DNA from: Alphaproteobacteria bacterium
Lineage (GTDB): Bacteria; Pseudomonadota; Alphaproteobacteria; Rhizobiales; Xanthobacteraceae
Reading direction: 5' to 3'
NCBI GenBank assembly: GCA_005885285.1
Contig: VAZG01000414.1
Coordinates: forward strand, 1-56,035
Length of the DNA stretch: 56,035 nt
The stretch's first letter is position 1, and every line of letters begins with the position of its first letter. This document shows, one piece after another, positions 18,737-26,970 of this stretch. Under the pieces are notes generated by a model that saw only the letters and a list, made by a program, of their open reading frames with translations, did not search any database and was not told where the DNA came from. The position numbers and the translations under genes are program-made.

Positions 18737-19624
18737 ATGCGCAACTTGTATGGAATTGCGGCTTCGATGTTCCTGGCCGTGTTGGTCACATCCGCGCGTG
18801 CACAAGAAGTCGACTGGCAGAAGGTCGACGACGCATTCGGCAGAAAGCCGGCCGTGTCGGGTGATGTGCACCGCTATGGCTTTCCGCGTACCGATCTCAC
18901 CGTGACGCTCGACGGCGTCACCATCAAGCCGGCGCTGGCACTTGGCGGCTGGCTTGCGTTCAAGCCGATGCACGGGGAAGCCATGGTCATGGGCGACCTC
19001 GTGCTGCTCGAGACCGAGGTCAATCCCGTGATGCTCAAGCTGATCGAAAGCGGTCTTGAGGTCACCGCGGTCCACAATCACCTGCTGCGGGCGAACCCCG
19101 AGACCTTCTACCTGCATGTTGGCGGCCATGGCGACGCGGCGAAGATGGCAGCCGCGATTCGCGAGGCTCTCGCGGCAAGCAAGACGCCACCAGCGACGCC
19201 GGCCGCAACCCCACCACCGGCGGTCGATCTCGACACGGCGCAGCTCGATCAGATCATCGGGGTAAAGGGACAGCCGAACGGCGGAGTGTATCAATTTGCC
19301 GTGCCGCGCCGAGATCCGGTGACGGAAAATGGCATGCCGCTCAGTCCGGCCGGCCCCTTAGGCCTGGCAAACGGTTTCGGATTCCAGCCGACCGGCAACG
19401 GCAAGGCCGCGATTACCGGCGACCTGGTTTTGACCGGCGACGAAGTCAATCCGGTGGTCAAGGCGTTGCGGGAGAACGGAATAGACGTGACTGCGATCCA
19501 CAGCCACATGCTGGATGAGCAGCCGCGGCTGTTCTTCCTGCATTTCTGGGCCAACGACGACGCACTCAAACTCGCCAGGGGAATGCGCGCCGCGCTCGAC
19601 AAGACGGCAACCGCCAAGAGCTAA
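18737..19624 (+). CDS. Exported protein with two DUF1259 (LppY/LpqO) domains
   Basis: This 295-aa protein has a signal peptide (LYGIAASMFLAVLVTSARAQ) and a very strong AAAGGAGG ribosome site. Two tandem copies of one domain are visible. Copy 1 (about 24-145) contains VDWQKVDDAFGRKPAVSGDV, TAVHNHLL and FYLHVGGHG. Copy 2 (about 165-290) contains LDQIIGVKGQPNGGVYQF, TAIHSHML and LFFLHFWAND. A Pro/Ala-rich linker separates them. The paired His residues (HNH, HSH) look like metal ligands. The function of DUF1259 is not known to me; its place between chrB-like and chrA genes suggests a role in the same stress response. Confidence 0.85.
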   Translation: MRNLYGIAASMFLAVLVTSARAQEVDWQKVDDAFGRKPAVSGDVHRYGFPRTDLTVTLDGVTIKPALALGGWLAFKPMHGEAMVMGDLVLLETEVNPVMLKLIESGLEVTAVHNHLLRANPETFYLHVGGHGDAAKMAAAIREALAASKTPPATPAATPPPAVDLDTAQLDQIIGVKGQPNGGVYQFAVPRRDPVTENGMPLSPAGPLGLANGFGFQPTGNGKAAITGDLVLTGDEVNPVVKALRENGIDVTAIHSHMLDEQPRLFFLHFWANDDALKLARGMRAALDKTATAKS

Positions 19625-19665
19625 CGTCTAGCTAAGGTCTGGCTCCAAACAGAGAGGATAGTTTC

Positions 19666-19851
19666 ATGAGAATCGTTGCAATCGCGCTGCTGCTGATGGC
19701 CGGCCTCTATGCGGCCAGCGACGCGGCACGGGCTCAGTCAAGCTGCAAGGTTTGCAGCGAACAGCCGCGCGCTTGCATGAAGAATTATGCCGGACCGACG
19801 TGCAAGACTGAATATCAGATGTGCATGAAATCCTGCGGGAAGAAATCGTAA
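19666..19851 (+). CDS. Small secreted Cys-rich protein
   Basis: This 61-aa protein has a signal peptide (IVAIALLLMAGLYAASDAARAQ) and a mature part of under 40 residues with six cysteines (SSCKVC, RACM, TCKTEY, MCMKSC). The even number and spacing fit three disulfides or a metal site. It lies 41 bp after the DUF1259 gene and 76 bp before chrA, with AGAGAGGATAG upstream, so it is probably part of the same transcript. I do not recognise the family and give no function. Confidence 0.7.
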   Translation: MRIVAIALLLMAGLYAASDAARAQSSCKVCSEQPRACMKNYAGPTCKTEYQMCMKSCGKKS

Positions 19852-19927
19852 AACGGCGGCCTTCTCCAATCATCGGCTCTGCGGCGGAGATTTTCTATAG
19901 ACTGTATTTTGATTTGTGGGGCACGAC

Positions 19928-21097
19928 ATGACGGAATCGACGGCACAAGGGCAGATTGGCGAGTTGGTACGTTACTTCCTGCGGCTCGGGTTTTTGGGCT
20001 TCGGCGGACCGGTGGCGCTGGTCGGCCAGATGGAGCGCGAACTCGTCGATGGCAAGAAGTGGCTCACCAAGGAGCAGATGCGCGAAGCCATCGCCATCTG
20101 CCAGTCGCTTCCCGGACCGCTTGCGATCCAGGTCGGCGTCTACGTCTCCTATCTGCGCTGCGGATTTTGGGGCGCCTGGGCCGGCGGGTGGGCTTTCATC
20201 CTTCCAAACTTCGTCATCGTGGCTGCGCTGGGCGCGCTCTACGTCTATCTCGGCGATCTGCAGCCGGTAACCGCTATCTTTTACGGCGTCAGCCCGGCTG
20301 TGATCGCGCTGATCCTGCATTCCTGCTATCGGCTGGCCAAGCTTGGCATGGAAGACGCCTTGCAATGGGCGATCGCCGCAGTCTGCCTCGTGGTCACCGT
20401 CGTTCTCCAGGCCGAAGTGGCGTTGCTGTTCATCGGCGCCGGCATCGTCGGCATTCTTTATTACGGCAGCCTGTTCAAGCGAACGCCGCCGGCGCTTTCG
20501 ATTACCATAGCGCCGGTTCTCGCACAGCTCGCGCCAAGTGCCTCAAGCTCGATCCTCGGCAAGCTCCTGCTGTTTTTCCTCAAGGCCGGCTCGCTCACCT
20601 TTGGGAGCGGTCTCGTCATCGTGCCGTTCCTCGAACAGGGGCTAGTCCAACAGTTCGGCTGGCTGGATCAGCGTCAGTTCCTGATCGCTGTCGCTATCGG
20701 CATGATCAGCCCGGGACCGGTCGTGATCACCGCAACCTTTGTCGGGTATCTCGTCGCCGGTTTTTGGGGCTCGCTGGTCTCGACCATCGGCATTTTCCTG
20801 CCCTCGTTCCTTCTGGTGCTGATCGCGGCGCCATTGCTGGCGCGCCATCGTGGCGATCCCAATGTGCAGGGATTTGTCAAGGGTGCCTATGCGGCGGCGA
20901 TCGGAACGATCCTGGGCGCCTGCATCCTGCTTGGGCGCATCGCGATCGGCGATTGGCTTACGGCGCTGATCGGGCTCGTCTCGCTCGCGGTGTTGTTTCG
21001 CTGGAAAGTCAGCAACCCGCTCCTGATCGCCGCGACCGCGGCCGTGGGCCTCATTGCATATCCGCTGCTGCAACCGACCTGGGTGATGGTCCACTAG
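19928..21097 (+). CDS. chrA: Chromate transporter ChrA
   Basis: This 389-aa integral membrane protein has the two-domain layout of long-chain ChrA. Each half opens with the family motif: FLRLGFLGFGGPVALVGQME (N-terminal) and FLKAGSLTFGSGLVIVPFLEQ (C-terminal). QSLPGPLAIQVG and IGMISPGPVVITATFVGYL are the paired helices that follow. About ten hydrophobic segments are visible. ChrA exports chromate across the inner membrane by proton-driven transport and is related to sulfate-handling proteins. I chose ATG 19928 over GTG 19916. It ends the cluster begun by the chrB-like gene. Confidence 0.9.
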   Translation: MTESTAQGQIGELVRYFLRLGFLGFGGPVALVGQMERELVDGKKWLTKEQMREAIAICQSLPGPLAIQVGVYVSYLRCGFWGAWAGGWAFILPNFVIVAALGALYVYLGDLQPVTAIFYGVSPAVIALILHSCYRLAKLGMEDALQWAIAAVCLVVTVVLQAEVALLFIGAGIVGILYYGSLFKRTPPALSITIAPVLAQLAPSASSSILGKLLLFFLKAGSLTFGSGLVIVPFLEQGLVQQFGWLDQRQFLIAVAIGMISPGPVVITATFVGYLVAGFWGSLVSTIGIFLPSFLLVLIAAPLLARHRGDPNVQGFVKGAYAAAIGTILGACILLGRIAIGDWLTALIGLVSLAVLFRWKVSNPLLIAATAAVGLIAYPLLQPTWVMVH

Positions 21098-21199
21098 TTG
21101 GGCGGCTCGCGGAACCATCTGAAAATAATTCATTCCCCTTGTCGGATCGCCCCACCTCCATCCGTCCTCGGGTCACTGCCCCTCGGAAAGGAACCCGCC

Positions 21200-21628
21200 A
21201 TGACCAAACTTATTTTCGTCAATCTGCCGGTTAGCGACCTTGCCAGTGCCACCGCCTTCTATCAGGCCGTCGGCGCCAGCAAGAACGAACAATTCAGCGA
21301 TGATACCGCATCCTGCATGGTGTTGTCGGACACCATTCACGTCATGCTGCTGACCCACGACAAGTTTCGCCAGTTCACGCCCAAGAAGATCGCCGATGCA
21401 AAGACCTCGAGCGAGGTTCTGATCTGCATCTCCGCCGACAACCGGAACGCCGTTGACGAGATCGTCGGCCAGGCGGAGGTGGCCGGCGGCCGTGTCGATC
21501 CCGGTCCGAAGCAGGATTACGGCTTCATGTACGGCCGCAGCTTCGAGGACCCGGACGGCCATATCTGGGAAGTGATGTGGATGGATGTCGCCGCCGCAAC
21601 CGCCGCACCGTCCCTGGCCAACGCCTGA
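21200..21628 (+). CDS. VOC-family (glyoxalase/bleomycin-resistance-like) protein
   Basis: This 142-aa protein starts MTKLIFVNLPVSDLASATAFYQAVG, with GGAAAGGAA ahead; upstream in-frame codons are unsupported. It has the two beta-alpha-beta-beta-beta modules of the vicinal oxygen chelate fold, ending in DPDGHIWEVMWMD, which supplies a typical C-terminal Glu ligand. It closely matches the lactoylglutathione-lyase-like group often found beside PhnB-type genes, as here. The substrate is unknown. Confidence 0.85.
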   Translation: MTKLIFVNLPVSDLASATAFYQAVGASKNEQFSDDTASCMVLSDTIHVMLLTHDKFRQFTPKKIADAKTSSEVLICISADNRNAVDEIVGQAEVAGGRVDPGPKQDYGFMYGRSFEDPDGHIWEVMWMDVAAATAAPSLANA

Positions 21629-21660
21629 TTGATGTTCATCATCTCAAAGGAGCTCAATGG

Positions 21661-22149
21661 ATGTCCAAAGTGTCCCCCTGTCTGTGGTTCGACGGCGAGG
21701 CCGAGGAGGCCGCGAAATTCTACGTTTCGCTGCTGCCCAACTCCAAAATCGAAACGGTGCAGAAGAATCCGGTCGATGGTCCCGCCGGAAAGGCCGGCAC
21801 GGTGCTGGTCGTCGAGTTCACGGTGGCCGGCCAGCGCTTCATGGCGCTGAACGGCGGCATGCGGGTCGAATATACCCACGCGGTCTCCTTCAAGATTGAT
21901 TGCGCCGATCAGGCCGAGGTCGATCACCTCTGGGATGCGCTATCCGCAAACGGCGGCCAACCCGTGCGCTGCGGCTGGGTGAGGGACCGTTTTGGCGTGT
22001 CCTGGCAGATCGTGCCGTCAGCGCTGCCGAAATATCTCGGCGGTCCGGATGCCGCCGGCAGGCAGCGCGCGATGCAGGCCATGCTGGGCATGATCAAGCT
22101 CGATGTCGAAGGCCTGCGGCGCGCCTATGAGGGCCAATCGGCGGCGTGA
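21661..22149 (+). CDS. PhnB-like VOC-family protein (3-demethylubiquinone methyltransferase-like fold)
   Basis: This 162-aa protein starts MSKVSPCLWFDGEAEEAAKFY, with AAAGGAG 12 nt upstream. Diagnostic motifs of the PhnB group are FYVSLLPNSKIE, FTVAGQRFMALNGG, FKIDCADQAEVDHLWD and CGWVRDRFGVSWQIVP. Despite database names, members are not proven methyltransferases. It follows the previous VOC gene after 32 bp, so the two are probably cotranscribed. Its end overlaps the convergent pseudogene by 25 bp. Confidence 0.87.
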   Translation: MSKVSPCLWFDGEAEEAAKFYVSLLPNSKIETVQKNPVDGPAGKAGTVLVVEFTVAGQRFMALNGGMRVEYTHAVSFKIDCADQAEVDHLWDALSANGGQPVRCGWVRDRFGVSWQIVPSALPKYLGGPDAAGRQRAMQAMLGMIKLDVEGLRRAYEGQSAA

Positions 22150-22411
22150 TCAACGCCTTTGCCAAGAGCAATCTCGGCGGTTTCTGGGGCCCTGATGCGT
22201 TCGATCAGGAGCGGGATACGATCCCCGCCCCAGAACAGCTCGCCGTTGAAGACCATCGTCGGCACGCCGAACATTCCGCGATTCTCAAAGTATAGGGCGG
22301 CCATTCGAGCTCGACCCCTTCGCATTTCTCCAGATCGAAGAGCGCTGCATTGGCGACGAAGGCATAAGGGCTCTTGTAGTCGGTATAGACACGCACCCGC
22401 GGCTTTTCCAT
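22125..22411 (-). pseudogene. Deleted DsbA-family / 2-hydroxychromene-2-carboxylate isomerase-like gene
   Basis: An ATG at 22411 with GGAGG upstream starts MEKPRVRVYTDYKSPYAFVANAALF, the N-terminus of a DsbA-fold isomerase/FrnE-like protein, and reaches PPYTLRIAE. Near 22280 the sequence jumps into another frame with GMFGVPTMVFNGELFWGGDR and IPLLIERI, the family C-terminus. About 110 central residues normally separate these parts. It is thus an internal deletion with frameshift. The residual product would be non-functional. Compare paoA, which has the same kind of lesion. Confidence 0.8.
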
Positions 22412-22461
22412 AGCGGACCTCCGTCGCGCTGCAAGGTAGAAGGTTTCGCCTGCCTGCGGCG

Positions 22462-23523
22462 CTAATAATTGGACCGCAATCCGACGCCGCCGTGTATCGT
22501 GTTGCCGACCGGCTGCGGGCCCAAGGTCCCGTTGACGAAGAGGTCGGCGACCCAGCCCTGGGCGATGCGGAATCCGAGCCGACCGCCATATTCGAGCCAG
22601 CCCTGGTTGCCGATCGTCGGCACCACGGTGCCGTCGCCGGTCACGGTCGCGACAATGCCGGAATGCGCGGCAAACGACTGCACATAGCCGCCGTTGATAT
22701 TGCCCTCGATGCTGGACGTCAAAAGATGGGTCCACTGCCCGCCGACCTTGACCAAATTGGTTCGATCGGCGCCGGTGGCGATGGTGGCGTCGAACGGATT
22801 GAACGCGACCATGGGGTCGGTATATCCGGCGACGCGCTGCCACAATTGCCAGACCTCGATGGATGCGGCGACTTCGTCGCGTGGCGACAGCCGGGCGATC
22901 CAGCCGGCCCGGCCGTAGACGCCGTAATCGGAGCTGTTGGTCGAGCTAGTGAGCGCGACCGGACCCAGGCTCGTCGTGTAGCTGCGGCTGTAGCGCACCT
23001 TCTCGAACGGCGTCAGGATGGCGCCGACATCGAAGAACGGCCGTGACGATCCCCAATCGACGAAATCATAACGCAGCGCGAACGCGCCGATCGGCGCGCT
23101 GGTGACGCTGTAGCCGCCCTCGCTGAACTGCGTATAGGCGATGCCGGCGAGCAGTGACAGGTTCGAGGTGATCTCCTTGCGGCCATGGATGCCGGCGGAG
23201 AACGAGCCTGCGGAGCCGAAGGCGCTGATGCAATCGCTGCAATTGACCTGTTCGTTGACGCCGAGCAGCACGGTGCCGAGCACGCGGTTGGTGATCATCT
23301 GGTTGAAGCGCTGGTTGGCGAGGCCACCGATCGATCCGCCGCTGTTATCGGCGCCGGTTACCGGCGGCGGACCCACCGCACGTTGCAACGGCGGCGGTGT
23401 GTTACAGTCGTCAATGCATTCGGCCTGCGCCAATGCGGTTGATGGTTGCAACTGCATCAGCACCAGCCAAGCCGCCGCGGCGAGGACGGCTGATGCGATC
23501 AAGCCGCGCGCGAGTCTGACCAT
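22462..23523 (-). CDS. Autotransporter-like outer-membrane beta-barrel protein
   Basis: This 353-aa protein starts MVRLARGLIASAVLAAAAWLV (signal peptide ending near ALAQAE). A short Pro/Cys-rich stretch (ECIDDCNTPPP) is followed by about 280 residues of alternating polar/hydrophobic strands typical of an autotransporter-type barrel: SFSAGIHGRKEITSNLSLLAGIAY split by turns, GVYGRAGWIARLS, and a C-terminal GVGLRSNY. The start lies 3 bp after the stop of the upstream FecR-domain gene; the track start at 23538 would overlap it. The pair probably forms an operon for surface assembly. Confidence 0.82.
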   Translation of the reverse strand: MVRLARGLIASAVLAAAAWLVLMQLQPSTALAQAECIDDCNTPPPLQRAVGPPPVTGADNSGGSIGGLANQRFNQMITNRVLGTVLLGVNEQVNCSDCISAFGSAGSFSAGIHGRKEITSNLSLLAGIAYTQFSEGGYSVTSAPIGAFALRYDFVDWGSSRPFFDVGAILTPFEKVRYSRSYTTSLGPVALTSSTNSSDYGVYGRAGWIARLSPRDEVAASIEVWQLWQRVAGYTDPMVAFNPFDATIATGADRTNLVKVGGQWTHLLTSSIEGNINGGYVQSFAAHSGIVATVTGDGTVVPTIGNQGWLEYGGRLGFRIAQGWVADLFVNGTLGPQPVGNTIHGGVGLRSNY

Positions 23524-23525
23524 GA

Positions 23526-24239
23526 TCAGCGCCCACACAGCATGCCGGTGGGATCATCGACCGGCGGCGTTACAACAGGCGATGCATCCGCAAAATCGCT
23601 CACCGCGCAAAGCCCGGCCGCTGCCGCGCAGGTCGCTGCGAACGTCCATGGCGAGTTGTTGGTCTTGTGAATCGAGGTCTTGCCGCCGGTCGAGGTGATG
23701 ATGGCGGTGTCGCCGGGCTGCGTCAGCTGGATGCATTGGAAGCTGAGGGTGCAGACGCTCGATGCGCCCTCCTGCAGCACCACGGTGGTCTTGCCCCGCT
23801 GCGACAGGATGTCGAGAATGGTGCCGCGGACGCCGATCGAGGCGAGCGGGGTCGTGATCTTGTAGGCGGTCTTCTCGGAATTTCCAGTGACGAAGCGAAA
23901 CGCTCCCGTGGTCAACCGCACCGCGATGTCGCGATAAGTGTGCTCGTCGTTGAAGACGGTGCGGTCGAGCTTGACTGTCGCGCTCGGACCGAGCGACAGA
24001 TTGGTATTGTCGGCCATCACCAGCCGCGCCGCGCTGGCCAGACCCGTGCGCACGGTTTCATCGCGCAGCAAGCCGTCACCGACATTGATCTGTGTGCTCG
24101 CCGATGCCGCGACCCGGACGACTTCATTCTGGACGACGACGGCTTCGCCGACGCGCGTTTGCGCAGACGACGGGGTTATTCCAACTCCCGCCAACAGACC
24201 GATTGCGAGCAACAAAATAACGCAGTTACGCGAGACCAT
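23526..24239 (-). CDS. Exported FecR-domain protein
   Basis: This is a 237-aa protein from MVSRNCVILLLAIGLLAGVG (signal peptide, cleavage near SSAQT). The FecR domain spans about 40-155: VGDGLLRDETVRTGLASAARLVMADNTNLSLGPSA in pieces, then TGAFRFVTG and ITTPLASIGVRGTILDI, the hallmark segment. The C-terminus carries four cysteines. Unlike true FecR sensors it has no membrane anchor, so it is likely a soluble periplasmic or surface protein working with the barrel protein encoded 3 bp downstream. Confidence 0.85.
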   Translation of the reverse strand: MVSRNCVILLLAIGLLAGVGITPSSAQTRVGEAVVVQNEVVRVAASASTQINVGDGLLRDETVRTGLASAARLVMADNTNLSLGPSATVKLDRTVFNDEHTYRDIAVRLTTGAFRFVTGNSEKTAYKITTPLASIGVRGTILDILSQRGKTTVVLQEGASSVCTLSFQCIQLTQPGDTAIITSTGGKTSIHKTNNSPWTFAATCAAAAGLCAVSDFADASPVVTPPVDDPTGMLCGR

Positions 24240-24467
24240 ATCGCACCGTACAAATCGACGCCAGGATCGTAGCGGATCGTGCGGTCGAGCCATGTTGTAT
24301 ATCTGCCACTAAATCCCGTCATGTAGAGCCGTTCGATCAGTGATGCAAAATCGAAATGGGTTCATTCCAGTGGACTCAAGAGCAAGTACTGCCCGAACTC
24401 GGGCATTGGGGCGATCTGACCATCCGCCTGCCGTTCGGCTGGTCCGAAGCTGCAATGTTTTCGAAAT

Positions 24468-24492
24468 CCGCCTGCCGGACGTCGGCGGGCGG
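24468..24492 (-). terminator. Hairpin downstream of the OmpA-family gene
   Basis: A 10-bp stem (CCGCCTGCCG paired with CGGCGGGCGG, one wobble) with a 5-nt loop lies 16 bp past the OmpA stop. Reading in the minus direction it is followed by ATTTCG, a weak U tract, so termination may be inefficient. Confidence 0.45.
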
Positions 24493-24508
24493 ACCCAATC
24501 TGGTAAGG

Positions 24509-25147
24509 TCACTTCGACGCGGTCTTGGTGTCCATGTTGACGACCTGGACGCGGCGGTTGATCGGGTCGGCGGGGTTGGCGGTATCCTTCAGTTTGGTCT
24601 TGCCGTAGCCGACGGTGACGAGATCGCTGCCGGTGATGCCGTATTTGTCGATCAGATAGCGCTTGATGGTGTCGGCGCGGCGCTCGGAGAGATCCTGGTT
24701 GAAGGCGTCGCCACCGATGGCGTCGGTGTGGCCGGCGACCACGAAGGTCGAACCCTTGAGGTTCGGATTCGAAAGCGCCTTGCCGAGCTCCTGCACGGCC
24801 TGCGTCGAGCTCTTGCTGATCTGAGCCGAGTTGAAGTCGAACTGAATCTCGAGATCGATGTTCGGCTTGGTGGCCGCGATCTCCGCGATCTGCTCACGCT
24901 CGCCCAGCGATAGCGACCTGGTGTTGCGGTTGCGCAGCGTCTTGACGAAGCCGATCTCGTTTGCCTTGATGGCCGGATCGACTTGCGGTCCACTCGAAAG
25001 GCCGCGCGTCAAGGGCTTCGGTTGTAATGCGTTGACAATCCTGTCTGCGGAAACGGTGCCGTCGGCCGCAAGCGCCAGCCCTGCCGTCATCGACAGTGCG
25101 GCGCTGATGGTAATCGCCTTGCCAAACAACTTCTGAAAGCCGGTCAT
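24509..25147 (-). CDS. OmpA-family peptidoglycan-associated protein
   Basis: This 212-aa protein has a signal peptide (AITISAALSMTAGLALAAD). A linker is followed by a C-terminal OmpA domain (about 95-205): IDLEIQFDFNSAQIS, FVVAGHTDAIGGDAFNQDLSERRAD in parts, and the closing NRRVQVVNMD. The GHTD and NxxLSxxRA elements are the peptidoglycan-binding signature. It probably tethers the envelope. It diverges from the caspase-like gene across a 317-bp gap containing a CRP-like palindrome. Confidence 0.9.
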   Translation of the reverse strand: MTGFQKLFGKAITISAALSMTAGLALAADGTVSADRIVNALQPKPLTRGLSSGPQVDPAIKANEIGFVKTLRNRNTRSLSLGEREQIAEIAATKPNIDLEIQFDFNSAQISKSSTQAVQELGKALSNPNLKGSTFVVAGHTDAIGGDAFNQDLSERRADTIKRYLIDKYGITGSDLVTVGYGKTKLKDTANPADPINRRVQVVNMDTKTASK

Positions 25148-25232
25148 TGTCGTATCCTCGTGGGTTCACGCCTGCAAATACGTCGGCATAGCGTTTGATG
25201 GCGGGAGGATAGGGCGGGTTCAAAGCCAAGAA

Positions 25233-25248
25233 TGTGACCTGCGTCACA
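25233..25248. promoter_or_regulatory. CRP/FNR-type palindrome TGTGA-N6-TCACA
   Basis: TGTGACCTGCGTCACA is a perfect match to the two half-sites of the classical CRP operator. It is centred about 93 bp upstream of the OmpA start and 224 bp upstream of the caspase-like gene start. It could serve either gene or both. Apart from this, the 317-bp gap shows no ORF. Confidence 0.45.
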
Positions 25249-25464
25249 TTGAAGAACGGCAGCCCGCCTCGTCCGTATTTGCGCCCCCCGCAAAGGCCAG
25301 CCCCCAGCGCGGTGTCCCGCGAACGGTTTCGACGCCTCGGCAGCTTGAGTGAGCTAGATCACGGTTCATCCCCCTAAACCGGATCACATTGTCCTCATCA
25401 GATCGGCCCTGGATGAACCTGACGGGCCCACGATGGACGGATTTAGATTAGGGGAGAATGGACC

Positions 25465-26850
25465 ATGCGCTTCTTGATCGCAGCAATGACAGCCGCAGCA
25501 TTCCTCGTCAGCACTGATGCGGCCCTCGCTGACAAGCGTGTCGCCTTCGTGGTCGGCAACGGCGCCTATAAGAATGTCGCGCCACTGCCGAACCCGGCGG
25601 TCGACGCCAAATCGATGGCCAAGGTCTTGCGCAATGTCGGTTTCGACGTCGTCGAAGGCACGAACCTCACCCGCGACCAGATGACGGAAAAACTGCTCGA
25701 CTTCGGCAAGAAGGCCGAGGGCGCCGACGTCGCGGTGTTCTTCTATGCCGGCCACGGCATCGCCGTTAACGGCACCAACTACCTGTTGCCGGTCGATGCC
25801 GACCTCAAATCCGAAATGGACGTCAAGCTGGGCGCCGCCATCAATGTCGATCTCACGCTCGAACAGACCATGAGCGATGCCAAGGTGAAATTGGTGTTTC
25901 TTGATGCCTGCCGCGACAACCCGTTCGCCGCCAAGATCCGCTCCGCCAAGGCGACCCGCAGCGTTGCCGTAGGGTCAGGCCTCGCCGAGATGAAATCCGG
26001 CGAAGGCACGCTGATCGCATTCGCGACCGGTCCGGGACAGACCGCGCTCGACGGCGAAGCCGGCACCAACAGCCCGTTCACCCGCGCGCTGATGGCCAAC
26101 ATCGCCGCCCCCGGCGTCGAGATTCAGCAGGCGATGACCAAGGTCCGCGCCCAGGTCAATGAAGAGACCGGCAAGAACCAGCTTCCCTGGGGCCACACCA
26201 ATTTGATCGGCACCGTCTATCTCAACCCGGTCGGCGCTCCCGCAGCGGAGGCGTTGAGCACGCCCACCGTCCCCAGCGGCCCGGTCTCGGAAGTCGAGCT
26301 CGAATTCTGGCGCTCGATCAAGGACTCCAACAAGGTGGAAGAGCTCAACGCCTACCTGACCAGCTATCCCAACGGCCAGTTCAAGTCGCTGGCGCTGACC
26401 CGAATCGCCTCGCTGCAGGATGGTCCCACCAACGTCACCCGCAACCTGACCACTGGCATCGACCCCGCGACCTTCACAGAGGAAGCCGATCAGGTTTCGG
26501 AAGGCCAGATCGGTCTCGACAAAGGCCAGCGCCGCGACGTGCAGCGCCGCCTCAACGGCCTCGGCTTCGACACCAGGATCAACGGCAGGTTCGATGAAGC
26601 AACCCGTGGCGTGCTCAAGCGCTGGCAGGCCGCGCGCAACTATCCCGCCACCGGCTATCTGAACCAGCTCCAGCACAAGGCGCTGCTCTCGGAGATCGTC
26701 TCGGCCCGCGTCGTTCCCTCCGACGATTCCGACGACGAGAGCGTGCATCATTCCCGCCGCTCGAGCGGCGGCGGCGGCCGCCACTACCGTGGCGGTGGCG
26801 GCCCTGGCGGCCTCTTCGGCGGCATGATGGGCGGATTGTTCCGCCGCTAA
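25465..26850 (+). CDS. Exported caspase-like (C14) protease with peptidoglycan-binding domain
   Basis: This 461-aa protein has a signal peptide (MRFLIAAMTAAAFLVSTDAALA). The caspase p20-like domain (about 23-260) begins KRVAFVVGNGAYKN and contains the catalytic His in VFFYAGHGIAV and catalytic Cys in VFLDACRDNPF. Residues of about 345-410 form a peptidoglycan-binding repeat (RRDVQRRLNGLGFDTRINGRFD in parts, then GYLNQLQHKALL). The tail is rich in Gly, Arg and His (GGGGRHYRGGGGPGG). Such exported caspase homologues are common in Bradyrhizobiaceae, with substrates unknown. A strong terminator follows. Confidence 0.9.
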   Translation: MRFLIAAMTAAAFLVSTDAALADKRVAFVVGNGAYKNVAPLPNPAVDAKSMAKVLRNVGFDVVEGTNLTRDQMTEKLLDFGKKAEGADVAVFFYAGHGIAVNGTNYLLPVDADLKSEMDVKLGAAINVDLTLEQTMSDAKVKLVFLDACRDNPFAAKIRSAKATRSVAVGSGLAEMKSGEGTLIAFATGPGQTALDGEAGTNSPFTRALMANIAAPGVEIQQAMTKVRAQVNEETGKNQLPWGHTNLIGTVYLNPVGAPAAEALSTPTVPSGPVSEVELEFWRSIKDSNKVEELNAYLTSYPNGQFKSLALTRIASLQDGPTNVTRNLTTGIDPATFTEEADQVSEGQIGLDKGQRRDVQRRLNGLGFDTRINGRFDEATRGVLKRWQAARNYPATGYLNQLQHKALLSEIVSARVVPSDDSDDESVHHSRRSSGGGGRHYRGGGGPGGLFGGMMGGLFRR

Positions 26851-26877
26851 TGGGTTCGGTCACGAACACCATCAAGG

Positions 26878-26902
26878 AAAAGGCGGCCTTGGGCCGCCTT
26901 TT
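26878..26902 (+). terminator. Rho-independent terminator after caspase-like gene
   Basis: AAAAGGCGGCC and GGCCGCCTTTT form a perfect 11-bp stem with a TTG loop, ending in a T run. It sits 28 bp after the stop and before the vapBC promoter. The symmetrical A/T flanks could make it work on both strands. Confidence 0.8.
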
Positions 26903-26934
26903 CCGCGGCTCCGCGGTGCCGCTCGCTACGAGCG

Positions 26935-26970
26935 TTGACATGCGATGCACATGTGTTTATGTTTTGTACA
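26935..26970 (+). promoter_or_regulatory. Promoter and likely operator of the vapBC-type operon
   Basis: TTGACA (26935-26940) and TATGTT (26958-26963) are separated by exactly 17 bp. Transcription would start at or next to the ATG at 26970, and no Shine-Dalgarno is present, so the mRNA is probably leaderless. The spacer holds the palindrome CACATGTG, and TGTACA overlaps the start site; both are candidate antitoxin binding sites for autoregulation. Confidence 0.6.
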
